DNA of 64,000 nt from Pseudomonas fulva NBRC 16637 = DSM 17717 (GTDB lineage Bacteria; Pseudomonadota; Gammaproteobacteria; Pseudomonadales; Pseudomonadaceae), in contig NZ_BBIQ01000006.1 in assembly GCF_000730565.1 (NCBI RefSeq), positions 62,001 through 126,000 of the forward strand. The letters are read 5' to 3'. Position numbers and translations under genes: made by a program. Under the pieces are notes generated by a model, which was not told the origin of the DNA, did no database searches, and worked only from the letters and a program-made list of their open reading frames with translations. Below, piece by piece: positions 43,907-55,520 of the stretch. Each line of letters starts with the position of its first letter. The first letter of the stretch is position 1.

Positions 43907-44530
43907 ATGACGCTACGCGGCCTGTATGCCATCACCGACAGCCAATTGCTGGCCGGCCGATTCCTGTCTCATGTGGAGGCAGCTCTCGAAGGGGGCGTAT
44001 GCCTTCTGCAGTACCGTGACAAAAGCGACGACGCCGCGCGGCGCTTGCGAGAAGCCCAGGCGCTCCAGCAATTGTGCGAGCGCTACGGCACCCAGCTGAT
44101 CATCAACGACGATGCCGAACTGGCCAGGCACCTGGGCGTGGGCGTCCACCTGGGGCAAACCGACGGGCCGCTGACCCCTGCACGCGCCCTGCTGGGCAGC
44201 GCGGCGATCATTGGCTCGACCTGCCATGCCAGCCTGGACCTGGCCGCCCAGGCAGCCCGCGAAGGCGCCAGCTACGTCGCCTTCGGCCGCTTTTTCACCT
44301 CCAGCACCAAACCCGGCGCCCCGGCTGCCGACGTCCGTCTTCTGGCGCAGGCGCGCGCCCAGGTGAACCTGCCGATCGCCGCCATCGGCGGGGTCACCCT
44401 CGACAATGCCGCAGCACTGGTGCACCACGGTGCCGACCTGCTGGCGGTGATCCACGGCTTGTTCGGTGCCGACAGCGCGCAGGAAGTCACCCGCCGCGCC
44501 CACGCCTTCAACGCCTTGTTCGCATCCTGA
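43907..44530 (+). CDS. thiE: Thiamine-phosphate synthase
   Basis: A 207-residue TIM-barrel enzyme that joins HMP-pyrophosphate and thiazole phosphate to form thiamine monophosphate. Motifs: [56 protein letters not shown] and PIAAIGGV. The ATG at 43907 has GAGG six bases upstream; a GTG at 43901 is less likely. It lies between thiD and hemL, spaced 12 and 15 bp, consistent with one operon. Confidence 0.93.
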   Translation: MTLRGLYAITDSQLLAGRFLSHVEAALEGGVCLLQYRDKSDDAARRLREAQALQQLCERYGTQLIINDDAELARHLGVGVHLGQTDGPLTPARALLGSAAIIGSTCHASLDLAAQAAREGASYVAFGRFFTSSTKPGAPAADVRLLAQARAQVNLPIAAIGGVTLDNAAALVHHGADLLAVIHGLFGADSAQEVTRRAHAFNALFAS

Positions 44531-44545
44531 TTCGAGAGAATTTCC

Positions 44546-45829
44546 ATGTCCCGTTCCGAAGCACTTTTCGCCCAAGCCCAGAAGCACATCCCCGGTGGTG
44601 TCAACTCGCCCGTGCGCGCGTTCAAGAGCGTGGGCGGCACGCCTTTGTTCTTCAAGCATGCCGAGGGTGCCTACGTCGTCGACGAAGATGACAAGCGCTA
44701 CGTCGACTACGTGGGTTCCTGGGGCCCGATGATCCTGGGCCATGGCCACCCTGACGTGCTGGACTCGGTACGTCGCCAGCTGGAACACGGGCTGTCCTAT
44801 GGTGCCCCGACCGCCATGGAAACCGAAATGGCAGACCTGGTGTGCTCGCTGGTGCCTTCCATGGAAATGGTGCGCATGGTCAGCTCGGGTACCGAGGCGA
44901 CCATGAGCGCCATCCGCCTGGCCCGTGGCTACACCGGCCGTGACGCGATCATCAAGTTCGAGGGCTGCTATCACGGCCACTCCGACAGCCTGTTGGTCAA
45001 GGCCGGCTCCGGCCTGCTGACCCAAGGCGTGCCCAGCTCGGCCGGCGTGCCGGCCGACTTCGCCAAGCACACCCTGACCCTGCCCTTCAACGACATCGCC
45101 GCCGTCGAGAAGACGCTGGCCGAAGTGGGCCAGACCGTGGCCTGCATCATCGTCGAGCCGGTTGCCGGCAACATGAACTGCGTACCGCCGGCGCCGGGCT
45201 TCCTTGAAGGCCTGCGCGAGCAGTGCGACAAGCACGGCGTGGTGTTGATCTTCGATGAGGTGATGACCGGTTTCCGGGTTTCGCTAGGCGGCGCGCAGGC
45301 GCACTACGGCATCACCCCCGACTTGTCCACCTTCGGCAAGATCGTCGGCGGCGGCATGCCGGTCGGCTGCTTTGGCGGCAAGCGCGAAATCATGGGCTGC
45401 ATCGCCCCGCTGGGTCCGGTCTACCAGGCGGGTACGCTGTCGGGCAACCCGCTGGCCATGGCCGCCGGCCTGACCACGCTCAAGCTGATCAGTCGTCCAG
45501 GCTTCCACGCCGAGCTGACCGACTACACCAGCCGCATGCTCGACGGCCTGCAACAGCGCGCCGACGCTGCCGGCGTGCCGTTCGTGACCACGCAGGCTGG
45601 CGGTATGTTCGGCCTGTACTTCAGCGGGGCCGACGACATCGTCACCTTCGATGACGTAATGGCCAGTGACGCCAGTCGCTTCAAGCAGTTCTTCCACCTG
45701 ATGCTCGACGGTGGCGTGTACCTGGCGCCGAGCGCGTTCGAAGCTGGCTTCACCTCGATCGCTCATGGCGACAACGAGCTGCAGATCACCCTGGATGCTG
45801 CTGAAAAGGCCTTCGCAGCCCTGAAGTAA
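44546..45829 (+). CDS. hemL: Glutamate-1-semialdehyde 2,1-aminomutase
   Basis: A 427-residue PLP-dependent aminomutase that makes 5-aminolevulinate from glutamate-1-semialdehyde in the C5 haem pathway. The PLP Lys265 is in [14 protein letters not shown], the same position as in E. coli. Other landmarks are [15 protein letters not shown] and FDEVMTGFR. Length is normal. It is last in the thiD-thiE-hemL cluster and is followed by a possible terminator hairpin. Confidence 0.96.
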   Translation: MSRSEALFAQAQKHIPGGVNSPVRAFKSVGGTPLFFKHAEGAYVVDEDDKRYVDYVGSWGPMILGHGHPDVLDSVRRQLEHGLSYGAPTAMETEMADLVCSLVPSMEMVRMVSSGTEATMSAIRLARGYTGRDAIIKFEGCYHGHSDSLLVKAGSGLLTQGVPSSAGVPADFAKHTLTLPFNDIAAVEKTLAEVGQTVACIIVEPVAGNMNCVPPAPGFLEGLREQCDKHGVVLIFDEVMTGFRVSLGGAQAHYGITPDLSTFGKIVGGGMPVGCFGGKREIMGCIAPLGPVYQAGTLSGNPLAMAAGLTTLKLISRPGFHAELTDYTSRMLDGLQQRADAAGVPFVTTQAGGMFGLYFSGADDIVTFDDVMASDASRFKQFFHLMLDGGVYLAPSAFEAGFTSIAHGDNELQITLDAAEKAFAALK

Positions 45830-45841
45830 CCCGGCGCTTCC

Positions 45842-45878
45842 CCACCGTGATCGCCGGTAGAACCCGCTATCACGGTGG
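45842..45878 (+). terminator. Hairpin after hemL
   Basis: CCACCGTGAT (45842-45851) and ATCACGGTGG (45869-45878) form a perfect 10-bp stem with a 17-nt loop, 13 bp past the hemL stop. It is followed by TTGT only, so it may be a weak terminator or protect the 3' end. Confidence 0.45.
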
Positions 45879-46083
45879 TTGTACCGGCCATCGCCAGGGG
45901 CGTACGCCGTGTGAACGGGCGCGCGTTCGATGAGGCCATACGGGTAACGAAGGACTCTTGCCATCAGCCTGTTTCGCCACGCCGACATAAATTCGAGTAA
46001 AACTTTGTAAGGTTGGCGCTGCTTATCCCATAATGTGCCACCAGAGACATTGGCCGCAGCTTTGCAGAGGTAAGTCGATCCCC

Positions 46084-46629
46084 ATGAACCGCACCGGCCG
46101 CGCCCTCACCCTGGGCTGCCTGTTGCTTCTCCAGCCCCTGCTGGCCCTGGCGGAGGGCGGTAACTCGTTGCTCATCCCGACGACGGGTCGCTGCACCTTG
46201 AACGTGCAGCCGCAGGACCTGGCAAGCGCACTCAAGAGCTGTGAACAGGTGGCCGATGCCGGCGATGCCCAGGCACAGTTCGAGCTGGGCGAGTACTTCT
46301 ATGCGCAAGCGCCAAAGAACCTCAACAAGGCACTGGACTGGTACCAGAAAGCGTCCCTGCAAGGCCACGCCGAGGCCCAGTACCGCCTAGGGTCGATGTT
46401 TTTCCGCGGCGAAGGGGTCAAGGCCAACAACGTGCAGGCCTACATTCTCTTGAAGATGGCGGCAGTCAATGGCGCTGAAGATGCCCTGGACATGGCAGAT
46501 GAAGTGACAGAGCAGATGCCCAGGGACGACCTGGAGCATGCGACGCAGGTGCTCGGCCAGATCTTCCGCAAGTACCTGCTGGAGCTGCAGAACGCCGAGG
46601 GACGCTCGCCGTTCTCCCCGCTGCCCTAG
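46084..46629 (+). CDS. Secreted Sel1-like repeat protein
   Basis: A 181-residue exported protein. A signal peptide covers about residues 1-23 (LLLLQPLLALAEG). The mature part has two to three Sel1/TPR-like repeats (DAQAQFELGEYFYAQ, HAEAQYRLGSMFFRGEGVKANNVQAYILLKMAA in short overlapping units). These usually mediate protein-protein contacts in the periplasm. The partner is unknown. It is flanked by hemL and by an intergenic repeat-like segment. Confidence 0.82.
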   Translation: MNRTGRALTLGCLLLLQPLLALAEGGNSLLIPTTGRCTLNVQPQDLASALKSCEQVADAGDAQAQFELGEYFYAQAPKNLNKALDWYQKASLQGHAEAQYRLGSMFFRGEGVKANNVQAYILLKMAAVNGAEDALDMADEVTEQMPRDDLEHATQVLGQIFRKYLLELQNAEGRSPFSPLP

Positions 46630-46634
46630 GCTCT

Positions 46635-46790
46635 GTGGGAAAAGTCTTGAGACGAAGGTCAGGCAAGGCGAAAACGGCCGAGGAAGCGGAGTTTACGGGT
46701 TGTAAATGAGCATTCCGACCGGGCTGGCGCTCCAGGCTGTTTTCAATCACCGAGTATCAAGGCTTTTCACGCAGAGCCTGGGCTTTGCTG
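46635..46790. repeat. Candidate dispersed intergenic repeat
   Basis: The segment from GGGAAAAGTCTTGAG through ACGGGTTGTAAATGAGCATT to about 46790 looks like an intergenic sequence I remember seeing many times in P. putida-group genomes. I cannot confirm copy number inside this window, where it occurs once. No gene is supported in it. Confidence 0.3.
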
Positions 46791-46887
46791 GGCATAACGC
46801 CGTTGAACCCATCAGGACTTTCGCCACTGCCATTCAAGGGTTATTCTTGAGTTCACACTCATTGCCGTCGGGCGGCTATAAACGACC

Positions 46888-47886
46888 TTGAACGCACCCA
46901 TCGAACCCCATCGTTTCATCCTCGAACCTTTCGAGGCCCACCGTTTCGCCAACTTGTGTGGCCAATTCGACGAGCACCTGCGCTTGATCGAACAGCGCCT
47001 GGCCATCGAGATCCGCAACCGCGGCAATCAGTTCGAACTGATCGGCGAATCCAAGACCACCCATGCTGCCGAGCAACTGCTGCGCCGTCTCTACCGTGAG
47101 ACCCAGGCCACCGAGCTGTCGCCGGAAACCGTGCACCTGTACCTTCAGGAATCGGCCGTCGAGCACATCGACAACCCGGCGGTAAACGAGGTCAGCGTCT
47201 CGCTGCGCACGCGCAAGGGCAATATCCGACCACGGGGCGCCAACCAGCAGCGCTACGTCAAGGAGATCCTGGCCAACGACATCAACTTCGGCATCGGCCC
47301 GGCCGGTACCGGCAAGACATACCTGGCCGTGGCCTGTGCCGTCGACGCGCTGGAACGTGAACAGGTTCGCCGTATCCTGCTGGTGCGCCCGGCCGTTGAA
47401 GCTGGCGAGAAGCTCGGGTTCCTGCCGGGCGACCTTGCTCAGAAGATCGACCCTTATCTGCGCCCGCTTTACGACGCCCTTTATGAAATGCTGGGTTTCG
47501 AGCACGTGGCCAAGCTGATCGAACGCCAGGTCATCGAAATTGCGCCGCTTGCCTACATGCGCGGTCGCACCCTGAACAACAGCTTCATCATTCTCGACGA
47601 AAGCCAGAACACCACGCTCGAGCAGATGAAGATGTTCCTCACCCGCATCGGCTTTGGCTCCACGGCGGTGATCACCGGCGACATCACCCAGGTCGACCTG
47701 CCCCGGGGCACCAAGTCGGGTCTGGCGCATGTGATCGAGGTGCTACGGGACGTGCCGGGTATCAGTTTCACCCACTTCCAGCCCAAGGACGTGGTACGTC
47801 ACCCCTTGGTGCAGCGTATCGTCGAGGCCTATGACCGCTTCGAAGCCCGCCAAGCCACCCCCGAGGCACCCGGCAAAAATGCTTGA
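46888..47886 (+). CDS. ybeZ: PhoH-family ATPase YbeZ
   Basis: A 332-residue PhoH-like NTPase, partner of YbeY in rRNA maturation and 70S quality control. Walker A GPAGTGKT is at 137-144 and the Walker B region is [11 protein letters not shown]. An N-terminal KH-like region precedes it. The start is TTG at 46888: a TAA lies three codons upstream in frame and the family N-terminus begins here. The gene ends inside ybeY, overlapping by 8 bases, and heads the ybeZ-ybeY-corC-lnt cluster. Confidence 0.93.
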   Translation: MNAPIEPHRFILEPFEAHRFANLCGQFDEHLRLIEQRLAIEIRNRGNQFELIGESKTTHAAEQLLRRLYRETQATELSPETVHLYLQESAVEHIDNPAVNEVSVSLRTRKGNIRPRGANQQRYVKEILANDINFGIGPAGTGKTYLAVACAVDALEREQVRRILLVRPAVEAGEKLGFLPGDLAQKIDPYLRPLYDALYEMLGFEHVAKLIERQVIEIAPLAYMRGRTLNNSFIILDESQNTTLEQMKMFLTRIGFGSTAVITGDITQVDLPRGTKSGLAHVIEVLRDVPGISFTHFQPKDVVRHPLVQRIVEAYDRFEARQATPEAPGKNA

Positions 47887-48352
47887 ACTGGACATACAAC
47901 GGGCGACCCAGGCGCTCGCCCCGATTGATGCCGACTTTCGCCGCTGGTGCGAGCTGGCCTTGCAGCAACGCAAGGCCGACTCGGAGATGACCATTCGTCT
48001 TGTCGACGAAGCGGAAGCACGCGAGCTCAATCACACGTATCGGCACAAGGACTACGCGACCAACGTGTTGTCCTTCCCGGCCGACGTGCCAGATGAGCTG
48101 CTCGATATTCCCTTGCTGGGCGACCTGGTGATCTGCGTCGCGGTGGTTGAACGCGAGGCGGCCGAGCAAGGCAAGTCGCTGGAGGCGCACTGGGCACATC
48201 TGGTCATTCATGGCTGCCTGCATCTGCTTGGCTACGACCACATCGAGGATGAGGAAGCCGAGGAAATGGAAAGCCTGGAACGAGAATTGCTGGCGCAACT
48301 GGGTCACCCGGACCCATACGCCGATGACGAAACCGAATCAACCCCACACTGA
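47879..48352 (+). CDS. ybeY: Endoribonuclease YbeY
   Basis: A 157-residue metal-dependent single-strand endoribonuclease needed for 16S rRNA 3' maturation. The zinc site is formed by His111, His115 and His121 in [22 protein letters not shown] is the other family hallmark. The ATG lies inside the end of ybeZ, so translation is coupled. corC follows after 25 bp. Confidence 0.95.
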   Translation: MLELDIQRATQALAPIDADFRRWCELALQQRKADSEMTIRLVDEAEARELNHTYRHKDYATNVLSFPADVPDELLDIPLLGDLVICVAVVEREAAEQGKSLEAHWAHLVIHGCLHLLGYDHIEDEEAEEMESLERELLAQLGHPDPYADDETESTPH

Positions 48353-48377
48353 TAGACCAAGGATCACGAGAACCGCC

Positions 48378-49217
48378 ATGAGCGAAGATCGATCGAGCAA
48401 CGGGCAGAAGTCCTGGCTGGGTAAACTGACCCAGGCTTTTGCCCATGAGCCGAAAAACCGCCAGGAGCTCCTGGAGCTGCTGCGCGAAGCACATCAGAAC
48501 AAGCTGCTCGACAGCGAGGCGCTGACCATCGTCGAAGGGGCCATCCAGGTGGCGGACCTTCAGGTGCGTGACATCATGGTGCCACGCTCGCAGATGAACA
48601 GCATCAAGGCCGGCCAGTCACCACGCGAGTTCCTGCCGGCGGTGATCGACGCAGCGCACTCGCGCTACCCGGTAATCGGCGAAAGCCATGACGATGTGCT
48701 CGGTGTCCTGCTCGCCAAGGACCTGCTGCCGCTGATTCTCAAGGAGAACGGCGACAACTTCGACATCAAGACGCTGCTGCGCCCGGCCACGTTCGTGCCC
48801 GAGTCCAAGCGCCTGAACGTGCTGCTGCGCGAGTTTCGCGCCAACCACAACCACATGGCCATCGTCATCGATGAATACGGCGGCGTGGCTGGCCTGGTGA
48901 CCATCGAGGATGTGCTCGAACAGATCGTCGGCGATATCGAAGACGAACATGACGTCGAAGAGGACAGCTATATCAAGCCGCTGCCTAACGGCGACTTCCT
49001 GGTCAAGGCACTGACGCCGATCGAGCACTTCAACGAATCCTTCGACAGCGCGTTCTCCGACGATGAGTTCGACACCGTCGGCGGTTTGGTGATGAGTGCG
49101 TTCGGCCATTTGCCCAAGCGCAACGAAACCACCGAAATCGGTGCGTACAAGTTCCGCGTGCTCAACGCCGACAGCCGCCGGATACACCTGCTGCGCCTGA
49201 CCCCGATCAACCGTTAA
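48378..49217 (+). CDS. corC: CorC/YbeX CBS-domain protein
   Basis: A 279-residue protein with a short N-terminal helix region, two CBS domains (about 70-185, with IMVPRSQM, SRYPVIGES and AIVIDEYGGVAGLVTIEDVLEQIVGDI) and the C-terminal CorC_HlyC domain (FDTVGGLVMSAFGHLP). It has been linked to Mg/Co efflux and, by its position with ybeZ and ybeY, to ribosome metabolism. It has no membrane segments, so it is cytosolic. Eight bases separate it from lnt. Confidence 0.93.
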   Translation: MSEDRSSNGQKSWLGKLTQAFAHEPKNRQELLELLREAHQNKLLDSEALTIVEGAIQVADLQVRDIMVPRSQMNSIKAGQSPREFLPAVIDAAHSRYPVIGESHDDVLGVLLAKDLLPLILKENGDNFDIKTLLRPATFVPESKRLNVLLREFRANHNHMAIVIDEYGGVAGLVTIEDVLEQIVGDIEDEHDVEEDSYIKPLPNGDFLVKALTPIEHFNESFDSAFSDDEFDTVGGLVMSAFGHLPKRNETTEIGAYKFRVLNADSRRIHLLRLTPINR

Positions 49218-49225
49218 GGAACGAC

Positions 49226-50743
49226 ATGCGCTGGATCACCCGCCCCGGCTGGCCCGGTAACCTGCTGGCCTTGGCGGCCGGCGCTTCTACCCTCCTGGCC
49301 CTGGCGCCATTCGATCTGTGGCCACTGGCGCTGCTGTCCATCGCCATGCTCTACCTGGGCCTGCGCGAGCTTGGCCCGCGCCAGGCACTGTGGCGTGGCT
49401 GGTGGTTCGGCTTTGGCCTTTACGGCGCCGGCACCTGGTGGATCTACGTCAGCATGACCAACTACGGCGGCGCCTCGCCGCTGTTGGCCATTGCGCTGCT
49501 GGTCGCGTTCTTTGCGGCCCTGGCCTGGTTCTTCGCGCTGCCCACCTGGTTGTGGGCGCGCTGGCTGCGGCGCAGCGAGGCGCCCCTGGCCGATGCGCTG
49601 GGCTTTGCTGCCCTATGGGTGGCGCAAGAGGCGTTCCGCGGCTGGTTCCTCACCGGCTTCCCGTGGTTGTACGCAGGCTACAGCCAACTGGACGGCCCGC
49701 TGGCCGGCCTGGCGCCTCTGGGTGGGGTGTGGCTGGTGTCGTTTGCGTTGGCCCTGACGGCTGCGCTGCTGTGCAACCTCAACCGTTTGCGTGCCCGCCC
49801 GGGCTTTCTTGCCATCGCCTGCGTGCTGCTGCTCACCCCCTGGGCAGTGGGGTTGGCGCTCAAAGGGCATGCCTGGACCACCCCCGCAGGCGAGCCGCTC
49901 AAGGTCGCTGCCATTCAGGGCAACGTCGAGCAGGACGTGAAGTGGGACCCGGCGCATATCGACGCCCAGCTGGCCCTGTACCGCGACCTGAGTTTCAGTT
50001 CAAAGCCTGCCGACTTGCTGATCTGGCCGGAAACCGCGGTACCTGTGCTCAAGGACCAGGCCCAAGGCTACATCGACGTCATGGGCCGCTTCGCCGCAGA
50101 GCGGCATTCAGCCCTGATCACCGGCGTGCCGGTTCGCGAGGTGGTGCACCGTCAGCGTCGTTACTTCAACGGCATCACCGTCACGGGCGAAGGGGACGGC
50201 ACCTACCTCAAGCAGAAGCTGGTGCCCTTTGGCGAATATGTCCCGCTGCAAGACATGCTGCGAGGGCTGATCGAGTTCTTCAACCTGCCCATGTCGGATT
50301 TCGCCCGGGGCCCTGAGGACCAACCGCTGCTCCAGGCCAAGGGTTATCAGATCGCGCCTTACATCTGCTACGAGGTGGTCTACCCCGAGTTTGCCGCCGG
50401 CCTGGCAGCACGCAGCGACTTGCTGCTGACCATCAGCAACGATACCTGGTTCGGCACTTCCATAGGCCCGCTGCAGCACTTGCAGATGGCTCAGATGCGT
50501 GCGCTTGAAGCCGGCCGCTGGATGATCCGCGCCACCAACAATGGCGTGACGGCCTTGATCGACCCGTTCGGGCGCATCACGACCCAGGTGCCTCAGTTCC
50601 AGCAGGCGGTGATGTACGGCGAGGTCGTGCCGATGCAGCAGCTGACGCCTTATCTGCAATGGCGTTCGTGGCCGCTTGCGATCCTGTGTGGGTTGCTGCT
50701 GGCCTGGGCGTTGATGGCCGGGCGTGTGGCCAGGGCCGTGTGA
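49226..50743 (+). CDS. lnt: Apolipoprotein N-acyltransferase
   Basis: A 505-residue inner-membrane enzyme that adds the third acyl chain to lipoproteins. Six or more N-terminal helices precede a periplasmic nitrilase-like domain with the catalytic Glu in LLIWPETAVP, Lys in KQKLVPFGEYVP and Cys in YICYEVVYP; a final C-terminal helix follows. Length fits the family. It is the last gene of the ybeZ-ybeY-corC-lnt cluster, with a bidirectional terminator 25 bp downstream. Confidence 0.95.
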   Translation: MRWITRPGWPGNLLALAAGASTLLALAPFDLWPLALLSIAMLYLGLRELGPRQALWRGWWFGFGLYGAGTWWIYVSMTNYGGASPLLAIALLVAFFAALAWFFALPTWLWARWLRRSEAPLADALGFAALWVAQEAFRGWFLTGFPWLYAGYSQLDGPLAGLAPLGGVWLVSFALALTAALLCNLNRLRARPGFLAIACVLLLTPWAVGLALKGHAWTTPAGEPLKVAAIQGNVEQDVKWDPAHIDAQLALYRDLSFSSKPADLLIWPETAVPVLKDQAQGYIDVMGRFAAERHSALITGVPVREVVHRQRRYFNGITVTGEGDGTYLKQKLVPFGEYVPLQDMLRGLIEFFNLPMSDFARGPEDQPLLQAKGYQIAPYICYEVVYPEFAAGLAARSDLLLTISNDTWFGTSIGPLQHLQMAQMRALEAGRWMIRATNNGVTALIDPFGRITTQVPQFQQAVMYGEVVPMQQLTPYLQWRSWPLAILCGLLLAWALMAGRVARAV

Positions 50744-50768
50744 TGCGGCCTTGCAGTTGACGTTGCAA

Positions 50769-50787
50769 GGGGCTGCTTCGCAGCCCC
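50769..50787. terminator. Bidirectional terminator between lnt and ydcF-like gene
   Basis: GGGGCTGC and GCAGCCCC form an 8-bp perfect stem around TTC, in the 47-bp gap between converging genes. Short A/T stretches flank it (CAAGGGG and CCCCCCTT). Confidence 0.6.
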
Positions 50788-50790
50788 CCT

Positions 50791-51552
50791 TCAGTAGAAC
50801 AATCGATACCCCACCAGCCCTGCTACCTCGTTGAGCAACTGCCCGCTCTGCCACATCGCCCGGCTTTCCGGCAGCCAACCTCCGAATGGCCGCGCGGGAT
50901 CACGGCCGAGGAAACCGACCGGCGCGGGTACCACCTCGAAACCTGCCTGCTCGAAGCTCCAGCGCGAGCGCTGCATGTGCCAGGCCTGGGTCACTACCAC
51001 GACGCGGCGTATCCCCAACGGCTGAAGCACGCTCGCCGAGTACTGGGCATTTTCCCAAGTGGTGCGGCTGGCCTGCTCCAACCACGTCACCTCAACGTCG
51101 AAGTCCTCATGCAGGCTGTCAGCCATCAGCTGCGCCTCGCTGGGCGGTGTGCCGTAGTGCAGCCCGCCGCTGGTCAGCACCGGTAGCCCGGACGCCTTGG
51201 CCAGGCGAGCGGCAAGGCGCAGCCGTTCCAGGGCCGTGGGCGTCGGCTGGTCGACACCCGCCCAGGCAGGGTCGCCCCGTTCACGCCCTGCGCCCAGCAC
51301 GACGATGGCATCGGCCCGACGCTTGAGGCCAGGCCAGTCCTGCCCGGCTAACGCAGGCTCGGTTTCCAGCGCTTCTGCCAGGTACTGCACGGCCACGGGC
51401 AAGCTGGTCATCCACAGCCCGCCCAGTACTGCCACAAAGCACACAGCGGCCAGCCGGGGGCGACGCCTGCGCAGCCACCAGGCTGCAAGCAGCAGCAGAA
51501 ACAGCACACCGGGGGGTAACAACCATTGCTTGATGAAATAGCGGATGGGCAT
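50791..51552 (-). CDS. YdcF/DUF218-family envelope protein
   Basis: A 253-residue inner-membrane protein. Two hydrophobic segments lie at about residues 10-25 and 31-52, then a DUF218 domain with ADAIVVLGAGRERG, TPTALERLRLAARLAKASGLPVLTSGG and TRTTWENAQYS-like ASRTTWENAQ. DUF218 proteins such as SanA, ElyC and YdcF act in envelope integrity and lipid-carrier metabolism; which role applies is unknown. The ATG at 51552 has GGAGG just upstream. It converges with lnt. Confidence 0.85.
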   Translation of the reverse strand: MPIRYFIKQWLLPPGVLFLLLLAAWWLRRRRPRLAAVCFVAVLGGLWMTSLPVAVQYLAEALETEPALAGQDWPGLKRRADAIVVLGAGRERGDPAWAGVDQPTPTALERLRLAARLAKASGLPVLTSGGLHYGTPPSEAQLMADSLHEDFDVEVTWLEQASRTTWENAQYSASVLQPLGIRRVVVVTQAWHMQRSRWSFEQAGFEVVPAPVGFLGRDPARPFGGWLPESRAMWQSGQLLNEVAGLVGYRLFY

Positions 51553-51666
51553 GCACACCTCCTTCGAAGGTGTGCAGACTAAAAGCATCGGCGCCGGCCA
51601 ACAACATGGCCGGCGTCGATCAAGGTCGGATAAATGTGCAAACCCTGGACATGCGCCGCGCAACCC

Positions 51667-51981
51667 CTAGCGGCGGGAGGCCTTGCGTGTGCGTGGCGTG
51701 CGCACGGTGCGCTTGATGTCCTTGAGCCAGATGATCCTGGCCGACGCAGGCTCAGCCTGCGGCCTAGGGCATGCCGCCTCGTTAGCGCGCTTCTGGAAAG
51801 TATCCAGATACGCCTTGATCACATCGAACTCAGCGCGGCTCAAGCCACGCAATTCCAACTCGGTCAGCGCCTCGTCCCGAAGCCGCATGGACGTTCTGGC
51901 CGTATCCAGGGCAAGGCCCAGCCTATCGATCAGGCGCTCATAGAGTTCTGGTTTTACTGCAGGTAGCTGCGACTCTCCCAT
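51667..51981 (-). CDS. Small conserved-looking protein of unknown function
   Basis: A 104-residue soluble protein. The first 70 residues look helical and charged (PELYERLIDRLGLALDTARTSMRLRDEALTEL in short, then LSRAEFDVIKAYL) and the C-terminus is strongly basic (KRTVRTPRTRKASRR). A clear GAGGTG ribosome site precedes the ATG, which supports it as a real gene. It is divergent from leuS. The basic tail could bind nucleic acid or the ribosome; no function is known to me. Confidence 0.7.
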   Translation of the reverse strand: MGESQLPAVKPELYERLIDRLGLALDTARTSMRLRDEALTELELRGLSRAEFDVIKAYLDTFQKRANEAACPRPQAEPASARIIWLKDIKRTVRTPRTRKASRR

Positions 51982-52136
51982 TCGTTCACCTCATTGAAGA
52001 TAACGATTATCTCCCCCACCCCAGAGCTTAGCGTCGTTGCGAAAAGCAGCCCGGCGCTGCGACCAGCGGCCATTCGCAACGAACGTTTCCCACGATGCGC
52101 GGCGCTGCTGTATGCTACGGCGTTCACTCCCGATGA

Positions 52137-54812
<2,676 letters not shown>

Positions 54813-54873
54813 TGGCAACGCCCGTTCGCAGGCTCTGCGCACGGGCGGAATAGGCTCACGAGGGAGCAACAAC

Positions 54874-55479
54874 ATGATCAAACGCAATCTGCTGGTAGTC
54901 GGCCTGGCGGTCATGCTCAGCGCCTGCGGGTTCCAGCTGCGCGGCACGGGCACCAGCGAACTGAGCGTCAAGGAGATGGACGTCAGCGCACGCAATGCCT
55001 ACGGCCCGACCGTGGTTCAACTGCGCGAAGTGCTCGAGCGCAGCGGCGTGAACGTTCACGCAGGCGCACCGTACCGCCTGGTGCTGACCAACGAACAGGA
55101 GCGCCAGCGCGCCGTTACCTACAACAGCGGCAACCGCACGGCAGAATTCGAGCTGACCACCGAGCTGGACTATAGCATTCAGGGCCTGAACAACCTGGAG
55201 CTGACCAGCGACAAGGTCGAAGTGCGCAAGATCTATGTGCGCGACGCCTCGAACATCACCGGTTCCGAGCAGGATGCCAAGCGCGCCCGTGACGAGATGC
55301 GCCGCGACCTGGTCAATGCCATGATCGTGCGCCTGCAGAACCTCACCCCTGCCCAGCTCGATGAGCTGCAGCGCAAGGCCGATGAGCGTGCCAAGGCCGA
55401 AGCGGATGCGCTTGAAGCTGCGCGTCGCCAGCAGGCCGAGACACCTCAGCAGTCGCCACTGGAAGTGCCGGGCAACTGA
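54874..55479 (+). CDS. lptE: LPS-assembly lipoprotein LptE
   Basis: A 201-residue outer-membrane lipoprotein with lipobox LSAC at Cys18, then GFQLRGTG, the family signature. It plugs the LptD barrel and guides LPS to the cell surface. The C-terminus is a charged helix (RKADERAKAEADALEAARRQQ), longer than in E. coli. It lies 61 bp after leuS, and the next gene is holA. Confidence 0.93.
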   Translation: MIKRNLLVVGLAVMLSACGFQLRGTGTSELSVKEMDVSARNAYGPTVVQLREVLERSGVNVHAGAPYRLVLTNEQERQRAVTYNSGNRTAEFELTTELDYSIQGLNNLELTSDKVEVRKIYVRDASNITGSEQDAKRARDEMRRDLVNAMIVRLQNLTPAQLDELQRKADERAKAEADALEAARRQQAETPQQSPLEVPGN

Positions 55480-55485
55480 GCCCGT

Positions 55486-55509
55486 GCAGGGCGCCGCCAG
55501 GCGCCCTGC
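55486..55509 (+). terminator. Perfect hairpin between lptE and holA
   Basis: GCAGGGCGCC (55486-55495) and GGCGCCCTGC (55500-55509) form a 10-bp stem with a GCCA loop. It is followed by C-rich, not T-rich, sequence, and holA starts 12 bases later without a clear ribosome site. It may dampen read-through or holA translation rather than terminate fully. Confidence 0.45.
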
Positions 55510-55520
55510 CCCCCGATGCC

